Shown here one piece after another: positions 43,343 through 52,322 of a stretch of 64,000 bases of DNA. The notes under the pieces were generated by a model, which was not told the DNA's origin, did not search any database, and saw only the letters and a program-made list of their open reading frames with translations. A program made the translations under genes and the position numbers. Position 1 is the first letter of the stretch. Every line of letters starts with the position of its first letter. The stretch comes from UBA2329 sp964577215 (GTDB lineage Bacteria > Bacteroidota > Bacteroidia > Chitinophagales > Saprospiraceae), in NCBI GenBank assembly GCA_964577215.1, contig CAZNYK010000001.1, forward strand, positions 27,976-91,975, written 5' to 3'.

Positions 43343-45316
43343 ATGACAGCAAAATATTTCGCCTTTTTCACGGCACTGATCCTGTTGCCCTGCCTGATGT
43401 CAGCGCAGCAAAACGACCCTGTATTGTTCACCGTACATAACACGCCGGTACATATTTCGGAGTTTTCCTATATCTATGCCAAAACGAACGGCAAGGATGC
43501 CGACTTCTCGCGCAAGTCCTTGGAGGAATACCTCGATCTGTACATCAAGTTCAAGCTCAAAGTACAGAAAGCCCGCGATATGAAAATTGACACCATCGCG
43601 AGCCTGAAAAGCGAATTGGACGGCTACCGCCGGCAGTTGGCCGATTCTTACCTCGTGGACAGGGAGGTCACCGAAAAATTGGCCAAAGAAGCCTACGAGC
43701 GCATCCAGCAAGATGTGGACCTCCATCACATTTTCTTCGCCGTTCCGGCCAATGCATCTCCTGAAGATACGCTGGCCCAACACGAAAAGGCCTTGATGGT
43801 GAAGGACAAACTGATGAAAGGCGCCTCATTTGAAGAGATGGCCAAAGCCCACTCCGACGATAAATCCGCCCTCAACAACGGCGGCCATGTGGGCTACGTC
43901 ACCGCCGTCTTCCCGCCCGGCATGTATGCGCTGGAAAAAGCGGCTTACTCCGTACCCGTGAAAACTCTCACCGGGCCGGTGCGCACCAGCGGCGGTTACC
44001 ATTTGATGAAAATTGAAGCCCGTCGCCCTGCGCGCGGCGAAATAGAGGTGGCCCATATCCTCATCCGCAAGCCGGAGGGCAACGAAGCTGCGGCCAAACA
44101 CCGGATCGACAGCATTTACCAGTTGCTTTCCAACGGAGCGCAATTCGAGGAACTCGCTTCTTTGTCCGAAGATAAAAATACCGCTCCAAGGGGAGGCTAC
44201 CTCGGATTTTTTGGCATCAACAGGTATGAACTCGCTTTTGAAGAAGCCGCGTTCGCATTGAAAAATGACGGTGATTACTCCAAACCCTTCGAGTCCTCTG
44301 CTGGCTGGCACATCGTCAAGCGCATCAGCCAACGCGGCATCCAGGCCTTCAGCGTGGAAAAAAGCCGCCTGGAAAACCGGATCAAAAACGACGAGCGCTT
44401 CGAGGAAGCCCGCAAGTCAATGATCCGCAACATCCGCCACCAAAACAACTTCACGGAATACTCCGGGCCGCTGGAGCGCTTTATCACCGGACTTGATGAC
44501 AGCTTCCTCACCTTCCGGTGGAAGTCTTCTGATGAAAAATCACAGGATGTCCTCTTCACCCTTGGAAAAGATTACAAAGCCACGGTAGCAGATTTCGAGG
44601 ACTTCCTCACCCAGTCAACCAGAAAGCGCCTTCGCTACAGCGGTTCGCTCGAGCCGCCCGCAGTTGCTCAGCTTCTCTACCAGGACTTTATCGATGATGC
44701 CTGCCTCAAGTACGAGGAGGCGCATTTGTATGAAAAATACCCCGACTTCAAAGCCCTTATGCGCGAGTATGAGGAAGGCATACTCCTCTTTGAAGCCACC
44801 AAGATGGAAGTGTGGGACAAAGCCTCCCAGGACAGCGTGGGGCTCGAACAGTTTTTCAACAAAATCATCAAAGGCAAATACCGTTGGGACGAGCGCGCGC
44901 AGGTAAATCATTGGAGGGTTCTGCCGGAAGGCAAAGACCAGATCGGCGAAATTCTCAAAATGGTTGCAAAAGGCCCCGCGGATAAGGTACTCGAGCGATT
45001 TAATACCGCCGACAAGCAAATTATCACCGTGGAAGAAAAAAACCATGAACGCACCAAAGCGCCTGCCGGTATTACTGACGAAAAGTGGAGGGTCGGCGGT
45101 ATGTCGGCAGCAATAGAAGACCCCAAAACCAAAGAATGGACCTTTGTCCGCATTGAAAAAATACTGCCTCCCGTTGACAAAACACTCAAGGAGGCAAGGG
45201 GGTACATCGTGGCTGACTACCAGGACTACTTAGAGACGCAATGGGTGGAAAAACTTCGCAAAGAGTACAAGGTGCAGGTTAATCGCGACGTGTTGGAAAA
45301 ACTGATAAAGCCCTGA
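43343..45316 (+). CDS. Periplasmic peptidylprolyl isomerase, two parvulin domains
   Basis: 657 residues with a signal peptide (FFTALILLPCLMSAQQ). A SurA-N-like helical segment (about 25-120) is followed by two parvulin (PpiC) domains: about 125-230 (DLHHIFFAVP ... GGHVGYVTAVFPPG) and about 235-335 (VAHILIRKPEG ... GGYLGFFGINRYE). The last 300 residues are helical and unrecognised. It is probably a folding chaperone/PPIase for outer-membrane proteins. It heads a three-gene run with two further SurA-like genes, five bases before the next start. Confidence 0.88.
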   Translation: MTAKYFAFFTALILLPCLMSAQQNDPVLFTVHNTPVHISEFSYIYAKTNGKDADFSRKSLEEYLDLYIKFKLKVQKARDMKIDTIASLKSELDGYRRQLADSYLVDREVTEKLAKEAYERIQQDVDLHHIFFAVPANASPEDTLAQHEKALMVKDKLMKGASFEEMAKAHSDDKSALNNGGHVGYVTAVFPPGMYALEKAAYSVPVKTLTGPVRTSGGYHLMKIEARRPARGEIEVAHILIRKPEGNEAAAKHRIDSIYQLLSNGAQFEELASLSEDKNTAPRGGYLGFFGINRYELAFEEAAFALKNDGDYSKPFESSAGWHIVKRISQRGIQAFSVEKSRLENRIKNDERFEEARKSMIRNIRHQNNFTEYSGPLERFITGLDDSFLTFRWKSSDEKSQDVLFTLGKDYKATVADFEDFLTQSTRKRLRYSGSLEPPAVAQLLYQDFIDDACLKYEEAHLYEKYPDFKALMREYEEGILLFEATKMEVWDKASQDSVGLEQFFNKIIKGKYRWDERAQVNHWRVLPEGKDQIGEILKMVAKGPADKVLERFNTADKQIITVEEKNHERTKAPAGITDEKWRVGGMSAAIEDPKTKEWTFVRIEKILPPVDKTLKEARGYIVADYQDYLETQWVEKLRKEYKVQVNRDVLEKLIKP

Positions 45317-45321
45317 GTACC

Positions 45322-46173
45322 GTGCGCCATCCATTTCTTTTTCTCTTCTTTAGCTTTGCTCTGATCTTCGCAGCAGTTGCCTGCGGAAAATCAATGAGCC
45401 GGGAGGGCGACAAGCCTCTGGCAAGGGTATTCAACAGAACACTGTACCTCTCCGAATTAGAGGGGCTGTTCCCCCCCGGTGAAGACAGCACGCTCGTTAT
45501 CAACGCCTATGTGGAACGCTGGATACGCGAAGCTCTTCTTCTCCAGGAGGCCGAGCGGAATATCCCGAGCGACCTGAACATTGACAAACTCGTGCGCGAT
45601 TACCGCGCTTCCTTGGTGCGGCACAGTTATGAGCAATTCCTTGTGGAAAAACTTCTCGACTCTACTGTCACCAAAGAGGAGTTGGGAGCATTCTACGAAA
45701 ACAACAAGGAACAATATCAACTCGAAACGCCCATTATGCGTTGCTTCTTCATCAAGGTGCCATTTCCTGTGTATAAGGGAGAGGAACTCCGCCGCATGTG
45801 GAACAGCAGCCGCCCCGATGATTATTCCAAATTAGTGGAGTATTGTTCTGAGTTTGCTGAGGCGCATTTGCTGGAAGACAGCACCTGGTACAAGGTAGAA
45901 GACATCGCCGCGGAATTGCCGCCGGGATTGCTCTCTCCCGACAACCCGGGGTCCAAAAAGGAAATCACCCTGCGCGACGACCAATACGAGTACTACCTGC
46001 GCATCCTGGAACTGAAGAACCGCAAAGAGATTGCTCCTTTCAGCTATATCGAAGACCAGGCGCGGCGATTCATTTTGCGCAGTCGCATCGACCAACTCCT
46101 GGAGGACAAGAAAAACGACATGTACGACATAGAGATCCGCCGGGGTAATGTGGAAATTTTTTCCCTCCAATAA
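45322..46173 (+). CDS. SurA-N-like lipoprotein without a recognisable PPIase domain
   Basis: 283 residues from a GTG start, five bases after the upstream stop. The signal peptide ends in a lipobox-like FAAVAC (Cys at 21). The mature part starts like SurA chaperones (LARVFNRTLYLSELEGLFP), with a helical ALLLQEAERN segment, but no parvulin signature follows. It therefore resembles a chaperone-only member of the family anchored to a membrane. The gene order PPIase, lipoprotein, SurA suggests the three work together in outer-membrane protein or T9SS cargo folding; that is inference. Confidence 0.75.
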   Translation: MRHPFLFLFFSFALIFAAVACGKSMSREGDKPLARVFNRTLYLSELEGLFPPGEDSTLVINAYVERWIREALLLQEAERNIPSDLNIDKLVRDYRASLVRHSYEQFLVEKLLDSTVTKEELGAFYENNKEQYQLETPIMRCFFIKVPFPVYKGEELRRMWNSSRPDDYSKLVEYCSEFAEAHLLEDSTWYKVEDIAAELPPGLLSPDNPGSKKEITLRDDQYEYYLRILELKNRKEIAPFSYIEDQARRFILRSRIDQLLEDKKNDMYDIEIRRGNVEIFSLQ

Positions 46174-46198
46174 GGAGACAGTAAAAGAAATCACGCTT

Positions 46199-47563
46199 AT
46201 GAAAGCCAAAATTCTGTTTTGCATCGCTTTAACCATATCCGCCCTGCAAAGCCATGCTCAGGAGGCTTCCCTCCTCGACAAGGTCATTGCCGTGGTAGGC
46301 AGTGAGATGATCCTGCTGTCCGATCTGGAAGAGCAATACGATTACCTCCGCGGGCAGCAAGGCGGACTGCCGCCCGACGCCCGTTGCTTCATTCTCAACA
46401 ATATGATGCTCTCCAAGCTACTGCTCAACCAGGCCAAACTTGACAGCGTGGAGGTGAGCGAGGCTGAAGTGGACGACCAGATAAATGCCCGTATCGACCG
46501 CATTCTTGGATACATGGGCAACGACCCCAGCATGTTTGAATCCTACTACGGTCAAACCATTGCCGAAAAAAGGGAAGAAATGAGGGAAGATATCAAGGGC
46601 CAGATACTCACCGAGCGCATGCAGGGCAAAGTGCAAAGCGGCATCACCATCACGCCTTCCGAAGTAAAAGCGTTTTTCAACAAAATTCCGCGGGACAGCC
46701 TCCCCTACTTCAATGCAGAGGTGGAAATTGGGGAAATCGTTCATAAGCCCAAGGTAAACCCCGATGAACGCCGGATTGCCATAGAGAAACTGGAGGGCTT
46801 CCGCAAGCGCATTGTGGAAGACGGAGAAGACTTCGCCGCACTGGCTACCCGCTTCTCCGACGACGGCGGCTCGGCCCGCGCCGGCGGCGACCTGGGCTGG
46901 ACAAAACGCGGCGTTTTCGTTCCCGATTTCGAGGCAGCTGCCTACAAACTGGAAAAAGACGAGATTTCCCCCGTCGTTGAAACCGAGTTCGGCTTCCACA
47001 TTATTCAACTGCTCGATCGCCGCGGCAACACTATTCATACCCGGCATATCTTGGTCAAGCCCGATATCACCAAGGATGACCTGGACCTTGCTTACCGGCA
47101 TCTGGACTCCGTGCGGCAGCTCATCATCTCCGATTCTGTAAGTTTTTCCGTTGCCGTCAAGCGCTTTTCCCACAAAGAAGTGCAGAGTTACAACAACGAC
47201 GGACGTATGGTAAATCCCAATTCAGGCAATACTTTCTTCCAGGTGAACGAACTCGAACCGGATATCTACTTCGCCATCGATACCATGCAGATAGGCGGGA
47301 TTTCCAAACCCTTCGAATTTGCCGGCCCCGACGGTGAAACCTATTATCGCATCGCCATGTTGCAGTCGCGCATCCCCCCGCACCGCGCCAGCCTGGCGCA
47401 GGATTATTCAAAGATCCAAAAAGCCGCCATCGAAGCCAAGAAAAACGAGTACACCTCCAAGTGGGTCATAGAGAAAATGCGCAGCACCTACGTGTTCATT
47501 GATCCAATGTTCAAAGATTGCCCAGACCTGGCCAAATGGAGTAGTGCTGCAGACGACCAATAG
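46199..47563 (+). CDS. SurA-like periplasmic chaperone / peptidylprolyl isomerase
   Basis: 454 residues from ATG 46199; the frame from 46148 would destroy the signal peptide and overlap the previous gene. The signal peptide is ILFCIALTISALQSHAQ. The SurA N-domain is at about 22-160 (VIAVVGSEMILLSDLEEQY). The first parvulin domain is at about 170-275 (IGEIVHKPKVN ... GGDLGWTKRGVFVPDFE), and a second, more divergent one at about 280-385 (HTRHILVKPD). It guides beta-barrel proteins across the periplasm. It is the last gene of a three-gene set and is followed by a possible terminator. Confidence 0.88.
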   Translation: MKAKILFCIALTISALQSHAQEASLLDKVIAVVGSEMILLSDLEEQYDYLRGQQGGLPPDARCFILNNMMLSKLLLNQAKLDSVEVSEAEVDDQINARIDRILGYMGNDPSMFESYYGQTIAEKREEMREDIKGQILTERMQGKVQSGITITPSEVKAFFNKIPRDSLPYFNAEVEIGEIVHKPKVNPDERRIAIEKLEGFRKRIVEDGEDFAALATRFSDDGGSARAGGDLGWTKRGVFVPDFEAAAYKLEKDEISPVVETEFGFHIIQLLDRRGNTIHTRHILVKPDITKDDLDLAYRHLDSVRQLIISDSVSFSVAVKRFSHKEVQSYNNDGRMVNPNSGNTFFQVNELEPDIYFAIDTMQIGGISKPFEFAGPDGETYYRIAMLQSRIPPHRASLAQDYSKIQKAAIEAKKNEYTSKWVIEKMRSTYVFIDPMFKDCPDLAKWSSAADDQ

Positions 47564-47568
47564 AGCGC

Positions 47569-47615
47569 GGCCTGGCCGAACTGCCTGAATCAGGCCTTAT
47601 CCCCGGCTTTTTTCA
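47569..47615 (+). terminator. Possible intrinsic terminator after the SurA-like gene
   Basis: GGCCTG (47569-47574) can pair with CAGGCC (47591-47596), with a competing inner GCCTG/CAGGC hairpin. CCCCGGCTTTTTTC follows. Less clean than the other terminators here. Confidence 0.35.
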
Positions 47616-47664
47616 TGGCGGTTTTTTAGTATAAACTGTTTTGAAACACTATAACACAGCAACA

Positions 47665-48822
47665 ATGGCTAAAGTCTTGATCGTGGACGATGAGGGCGCC
47701 ATACGGCGTACCTTGAAGGAAATCCTCCAGTTTGAAAAATACGAGGTGGAAGAAGCAGCCGACGGGCTGGAATGCCTGGTCAAGCTCAAACAACAACGCT
47801 TCGACGCCATCCTCCTGGATATCAAGATGCCTAAAATGGACGGGCTGGAAGCCCTGGAACGCATCCAGGAACTTGCCCCGGACACCCCCGTCATCATGAT
47901 TTCAGGGCACGGCACCATTGAAACTGCCGTGGAAGCTGTGAAAAAGGGGGCTTTCGACTTTCTGTCCAAACCGCCCGACCTCAACCGCTTGCTGATCACC
48001 GTGCGCAATGCTTTAGACAAATCGATCCTGGTGAGCGAAACAAAATCCCTTCGCCGGGCCGTCTCCAAGTCAAAAGTGCAGGAGATTATCGGAGAATCAG
48101 AGGCCATCAGGCATATCAGGCACACCATAGAAAGGGTAGCCCCCACCGATGCCCGCGTATTAGTGACCGGCCCAAACGGCTCCGGCAAGGAACTCATCGC
48201 GCGTTGGTTGCACGAGCTTAGCCCACGCGCCGCTCAGCCCATTGTGGAGGTCAACTGTGCAGCCATTCCCTCCGAACTCATCGAAAGTGAGTTGTTCGGC
48301 CATGAAAAAGGCGCTTTCACCTCGGCGGTCAAGCAACGCGTGGGAAAGTTTGAGCAGGCGCACGGCGGCACGCTCTTCTTGGATGAGATAGGCGATATGA
48401 GCGCCTCCGCCCAGGCCAAAGTGCTGCGCGCCCTGCAGGAAAACCGCATTACACGCGTGGGCGGCGAAAAAGACATCCCGGTGGACGTGCGTATCATAGC
48501 CGCTACCAACAAAGACCTGCGCAAGGCAATTGAGCAAGGCAATTTCAGGGAAGACCTCTACCATCGCCTCGCCGTTATCATCATAGAATCACCGGCGCTC
48601 AACAACCGCCGCGACGATATACCCCTATTGGCAGATCACTTTCTGCGGCATGTGTGCGCCGAATACGGCATAGCCACGCGAAAGATCAACACCCAAGCAG
48701 TGGAGGCGCTCAAAAACTTCAATTGGACAGGCAACATCCGCGAATTGCGCAACGTGGTGGAAAGGCTTATCATCCTGGGAGGAGACCCCATTACCGGGGA
48801 GGATGTGAAAAAGTATGTGTGA
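47665..48822 (+). CDS. NtrC-type sigma-54-dependent response regulator lacking a DNA-binding domain
   Basis: 385 residues from ATG 47665 (MAKVLIVDDEG); a TTG at 47641 is less likely. The receiver domain (1-120) has LLDIKMPKMDG with the phospho-acceptor Asp. The AAA+ domain (about 140-370) has TGPNGSGKE (Walker A), LFLDEIGD (Walker B) and R-finger-like segments. The sigma-54-contact loop reads GAFTSA (residues 216-221) instead of GAFTGA. The protein ends right after the AAA+ lid (WTGNIRELRNVVERLI), with no Fis-type helix-turn-helix. It would have to act from solution or bind DNA through a partner. No histidine kinase gene is adjacent. Confidence 0.9.
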   Translation: MAKVLIVDDEGAIRRTLKEILQFEKYEVEEAADGLECLVKLKQQRFDAILLDIKMPKMDGLEALERIQELAPDTPVIMISGHGTIETAVEAVKKGAFDFLSKPPDLNRLLITVRNALDKSILVSETKSLRRAVSKSKVQEIIGESEAIRHIRHTIERVAPTDARVLVTGPNGSGKELIARWLHELSPRAAQPIVEVNCAAIPSELIESELFGHEKGAFTSAVKQRVGKFEQAHGGTLFLDEIGDMSASAQAKVLRALQENRITRVGGEKDIPVDVRIIAATNKDLRKAIEQGNFREDLYHRLAVIIIESPALNNRRDDIPLLADHFLRHVCAEYGIATRKINTQAVEALKNFNWTGNIRELRNVVERLIILGGDPITGEDVKKYV

Positions 48823-48876
48823 GTATCCAATAGCTAACGGAGCAGGCAGTCGTACAAAGAGAATTTAAAACCAGGA

Positions 48877-49467
48877 TCAGGCGAACAAATCCCGCACAGA
48901 TATCTCAAAATCCGGCAGTACGGGCGCAGCGGAGCAGATGTCATCGCCGGTGCAAATGCGCACTTCCTTCACGGAATGATACACTTCCACTTTCTGTACC
49001 TGGGGGAAGATTATCCAAAGCACCTGAACTCCATCGTTGAAGTATTCTGCCTTCTTTTCTTCAACATCGTTTACCTGGTCATTCCGCGAGATGATCTCCA
49101 CCACAAAAGTGCATACGCTTGCCTTGCCGTCCTTGGATGCGCGCATCTGTTCCCCGCTGAGGTAGGCGATGTCTGCGCGCCGCGTGCGGTTGGCCAAGGG
49201 GAGAAACATGTCCACTTCTGCCATTAACTCTCCCATTTCTCCAAAAGCGCTGGTCAAAAGAAATAATCTACTCAACTTTTGAAGTAAATATAATTGATCC
49301 CGGTTCATAGTCCTCGGTTTTCGTTCTACGATTCCTTCATTCCATTCATATTTCCATGGGTCTTCCCTATTGGAATACTGATCGAGAAAATCCCGGAGGG
49401 AAATGAACCCGGTATCCGGTAAGCGAGCCGGCTCGACAGACGGTACGGGTGATGCTCCAGCGCTCAT
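48877..49467 (-). CDS. Uma2 family protein (PD-(D/E)XK endonuclease-like fold)
   Basis: 196 residues. It matches the Uma2/DUF820 family: YEWNEGIVERKPR near the N terminus, RRADIAYLS and VVEIISRNDQVNDVEEKKAEY, then GVQVLWIIFPQVQKVEVY. These are the core strands with the D ... E-x-(I/V)-x-S signature of the nuclease-like fold. The role of these widespread, often multi-copy proteins is not established. It has its own strong promoter on the minus strand (49484-49516) and runs convergent to the response regulator gene. Confidence 0.85.
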   Translation of the reverse strand: MSAGASPVPSVEPARLPDTGFISLRDFLDQYSNREDPWKYEWNEGIVERKPRTMNRDQLYLLQKLSRLFLLTSAFGEMGELMAEVDMFLPLANRTRRADIAYLSGEQMRASKDGKASVCTFVVEIISRNDQVNDVEEKKAEYFNDGVQVLWIIFPQVQKVEVYHSVKEVRICTGDDICSAAPVLPDFEISVRDLFA

Positions 49468-49483
49468 AGATTTGCATTATTGA

Positions 49484-49516
49484 GCAAAGATAAAAAATTT
49501 TTTCCCGGAAAGCAAA
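49484..49516 (-). promoter_or_regulatory. Full Bacteroidota promoter of the Uma2 gene
   Basis: On the minus strand TTTG (49516-49513) is followed after 20 bases by TATCTTTGC (49492-49484), 16 bases before the start codon at 49467. Both boxes match consensus exactly; this is the best promoter in the window. Confidence 0.75.
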
Positions 49517-49578
49517 CCCGCCGAAAGACAGAACATACGTTTTACTCCCAAGCTGCGTTTTTCACCAAAACCGTTGGT

Positions 49579-50172
49579 ATGAAATCACTTTTGTCTTTTG
49601 GCATGTGTTCGGCCTTGCTCTTTTCAGCCTGCAACAGAACCGAGCCTTTGGAAGCAGTGGAGGCACAGGATGAGTACGGCTACACCGAAAAATACTTCCG
49701 CCGCAGTTCCGACTATGCAAAGGAAGGATGGTACCAAAGATTCGACACCCAAAACCGGAAAGTGGAAGAAGCCCATTACCTCCACGACACATTGGACGGC
49801 ATGCGCATCCTTTACTACAATTCCGGGGATACCATGAGCGTGGAAACCTACCGAAACGGCAGCTTCGAGGGTCCTTTCCGGGCCTACCATGAAAACGGAA
49901 AGAAGAAAGCCGAAGGCAACTACGCTGCCAACGCCATGAGCGGGGTGTGGCTCAGCTACTATCCCGACGGCGCGCTGAAGGAATCAGTTACCTTTCGCGA
50001 CAATGCCGAAAACGGGCCGTTCAAAGAATATCACCCCAACGGAAAAATCAAGGCCGAGGGCAGCTATTTAGACGGCGATAACGAACACGGCGAGTTGAAG
50101 ATATATGACGAAAACGGCGAACTGCTGCGCACCATGATCTGCAACTTGGGGGTGTGCAGAACGGTGAAGTGA
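49579..50172 (+). CDS. MORN/YwqK-repeat lipoprotein
   Basis: 197 residues from ATG 49579. The frame opens at 49480, but only from 49579 does a signal peptide with a lipobox appear (GMCSALLFSAC). The mature part is built of about five YwqK/MORN-like repeats, for example NGSFEGPFRAYHENGKKKAE, GVWLSYYPDGALKES and NGPFKEYHPNGKIKAE. The family is sometimes labelled antitoxin after one characterised case, but nothing here shows a toxin partner. It is probably a surface or periplasmic lipoprotein. It runs convergent with the choice-of-anchor-B gene, 39 bases apart. Confidence 0.82.
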   Translation: MKSLLSFGMCSALLFSACNRTEPLEAVEAQDEYGYTEKYFRRSSDYAKEGWYQRFDTQNRKVEEAHYLHDTLDGMRILYYNSGDTMSVETYRNGSFEGPFRAYHENGKKKAEGNYAANAMSGVWLSYYPDGALKESVTFRDNAENGPFKEYHPNGKIKAEGSYLDGDNEHGELKIYDENGELLRTMICNLGVCRTVK

Positions 50173-50211
50173 GCCAAGCCGTAACCCCGGACACACACCA
50201 TACCTGCTTGT

Positions 50212-52299
50212 TCATCGCAATACCGCCAACCTGCCGGCGCGGGCTTTGTGATCAGCGCCATATGCACCGGCCCTTTCAACGGTATAAAAATAAACTCCCT
50301 GCGGCAATTGTTCCACGGAGAAGCGATAGGTATCTGATGCCGGTAAAGCACTTCGCATTAACTCTTTTCCCAGCGCATCCCTGAGTATCAGCAGGCTGTT
50401 GGAGCCAATATCCCCGCTTAAAGTCACCCATGCCGAAGCCGGGTTGGGAAACAAGCTGAAGGGCGCCGGCGCCGGGGCCGAAGTAGATGAAAATACGACC
50501 TGTAATTCCCCGGAAGTGGAATAGCACCCGGAGTTATCAATAGTTTCCAACACATAGTTTCCACTTTCGCTGACGGTATATTCCGGGTTGTTTGCCCCGG
50601 GTACCGGCACGCCGTCAAGGTACCATTGGAAAAATAAAAATTGTTGTATATCAAGGCATTGAAGCACATTGCCATTCAGCTCCACCTGCGGTTGCACCGG
50701 CTGGAACACCAGTATTTCAAAAGTATAGACCGGGTTGATCACACAGGGGCCGAGTACGGCTTCGATGCCATATAAGCCGGCCTCGCGCAATTCGTAGCTT
50801 AAATTTACAAGTTCCCGAAACCCGTCGGCTCGGTACAAAAACACCGAATCGGCATTGCCTGACACATCCAGCCGGGCTGAATCGCCCTCGCAAAAAGCAG
50901 GCACTTCAAGGCTTACCTCCAGCACCGGCGGCGCTACTTCTTCTACCTGCACCGAATCGGAACGCAGCACGCAGTGCCCGTTGCGGGCTTCTACCTGGTA
51001 ATAGCCGCCCTGAACGGCTTCTATAGTGTTTCCTTCATTGTGAATGGCTGCTCCGTCCAAGAACCAGGTGTACGATTCCGCCCCCGGGGCAGCTTCAAGT
51101 AACACCATACTGCCTTCGCAAAATGCGGGATTCTCCGTAGTGATGGCTGCATCGGGGAAACGATGCCGGGGACCAGGCAGGAAATCAATGCTGTCGGCAG
51201 AGAGCACGAACAAGCCGAAAGTGATATCAGACCCCAGGATATTTCCGGAGGGCAGGTATGGATATGCGCCCCAAGCGCCCTGGTAGCCGTTGTAATTGGC
51301 GTTGATGGGATAAGTGTCGTAGTAGGCTACCCTGAATACGCTGTCGGGGTTGGACATATCGTACACCTGAATACCTTCGTGATAATATGCCAGGATTACA
51401 TACTGATCGCGGATAAAAGGGTTGTGTACAATGCTGGCGGTGTGCCCAGGGGCAAGAAGAGCCGACTTAAACAAGGAGCGCACGTAAATGTCATCGAAGT
51501 CTTGTACATCCACCGTTTTAAGACTGGTGCCGTGTGTCTCGTCGGCCATGATGAGGAAATCCCCGTCGGGGCTGAGCCAACTGGAATGATTGTATCCTTT
51601 CTCCGGGTAGTCGGTGATGGAACCGAGAGGTAGAGGGTTCTCAGGATCGGTAAAATCATATACCCACAGGCCGTTGAATCCATGAGAGGCATAGCCGATA
51701 TGATCCACCACATGAATGTCGTGGATGTAACTGCCCGGAAGCTGCACACTGGCTAAGAGCTGGGGATCATCCGGGTTTTCTGCAATGTCGAACACTATGA
51801 CGCCATTGTTGCGGGTGTTGGCGCCGGCCATGTAGAGGCGGCCATGCAAAGTATCGATCCAGAGATTGTGGCTGCGGCTGAAAAATTCCGTACTTTGGTA
51901 GGTCATCGTCACGGTATCGGGCAGGCCGCTGAGGTCAAACACCATCAGGCCGTCCTGTCCCTGGTCGGCACAGGCATAGGCGCGGTCCCGGTAGGTTTTG
52001 AAGTCGCGCCATACGGAGTTTGAGGTGCCGGGGAAAGAAGCCACCTCGCGCGGTTCTTCGGGTTTGGTCACATCGATGAAATGGATGCGGCCGGCCGAAC
52101 CGAGGATGGCGTATTCCCTTCCGGAACAGTCGGCATAACCCCACACGTCGTTGTATTTGATACCGGAGTGAACCGGCAGCGTATCCACGTTCCATTGCCC
52201 CAGGAGGCTCATGTTCAGGTTCAGGTCTTGCCCTGCCGTAGTGTTGCAGAACAAGAGCGTCAGTGCAACGAAGAAAAAAGTTGAAAGCGAACTCTGCAT
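50212..52299 (-). CDS. Choice-of-anchor B family protein with T9SS sorting tail
   Basis: 695 residues. A signal peptide (FFFVALTLLFCNTTAGQ) precedes an LVIVD-type beta-propeller (about 25-380): NDVWGYADCSGREYAILGS, IHFIDVTKPEEPREVASFPG, SHNLWIDTLHGRLYMAG, YNHSSWLSPDGDFLIMADE. This is the signature of choice-of-anchor B proteins. Two or three Ig-like modules follow (about 390-600; PAFCEGSMVLLEAAPGAESY, ...). The type A sorting domain lies at the end (FSLFPNPASAWVTLSG ... LPQGVYFYTVE). It is exported through T9SS and bound to the cell surface. Function unknown; it starts 23 bases from a divergent ABC gene. Confidence 0.9.
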   Translation of the reverse strand: MQSSLSTFFFVALTLLFCNTTAGQDLNLNMSLLGQWNVDTLPVHSGIKYNDVWGYADCSGREYAILGSAGRIHFIDVTKPEEPREVASFPGTSNSVWRDFKTYRDRAYACADQGQDGLMVFDLSGLPDTVTMTYQSTEFFSRSHNLWIDTLHGRLYMAGANTRNNGVIVFDIAENPDDPQLLASVQLPGSYIHDIHVVDHIGYASHGFNGLWVYDFTDPENPLPLGSITDYPEKGYNHSSWLSPDGDFLIMADETHGTSLKTVDVQDFDDIYVRSLFKSALLAPGHTASIVHNPFIRDQYVILAYYHEGIQVYDMSNPDSVFRVAYYDTYPINANYNGYQGAWGAYPYLPSGNILGSDITFGLFVLSADSIDFLPGPRHRFPDAAITTENPAFCEGSMVLLEAAPGAESYTWFLDGAAIHNEGNTIEAVQGGYYQVEARNGHCVLRSDSVQVEEVAPPVLEVSLEVPAFCEGDSARLDVSGNADSVFLYRADGFRELVNLSYELREAGLYGIEAVLGPCVINPVYTFEILVFQPVQPQVELNGNVLQCLDIQQFLFFQWYLDGVPVPGANNPEYTVSESGNYVLETIDNSGCYSTSGELQVVFSSTSAPAPAPFSLFPNPASAWVTLSGDIGSNSLLILRDALGKELMRSALPASDTYRFSVEQLPQGVYFYTVERAGAYGADHKARAGRLAVLR

Positions 52300-52307
52300 G
52301 AAAGTCG

Positions 52308-52315
52308 TAATTTTG
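52308..52315 (+). promoter_or_regulatory. -7 element of the ABC ATPase gene (near-leaderless)
   Basis: TAATTTTG (TAnnTTTG) ends 7 bases before the ATG at 52323, so transcription would begin at or next to the start codon. A TTG at 52281 is 24 bases upstream, slightly too far for a good -33. Confidence 0.45.
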
Positions 52316-52322
52316 TTTTTCG

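Noticed and set aside
48877..49467. Uma2 gene as part of a defence island or transposon
   Set aside because: It stands alone between housekeeping genes, with no nuclease, helicase or integrase partner.
49579..50172. Antitoxin of a toxin-antitoxin pair
   Set aside because: The YwqK label comes from one distant case; here the protein has a lipoprotein signal and no toxin-like neighbour.
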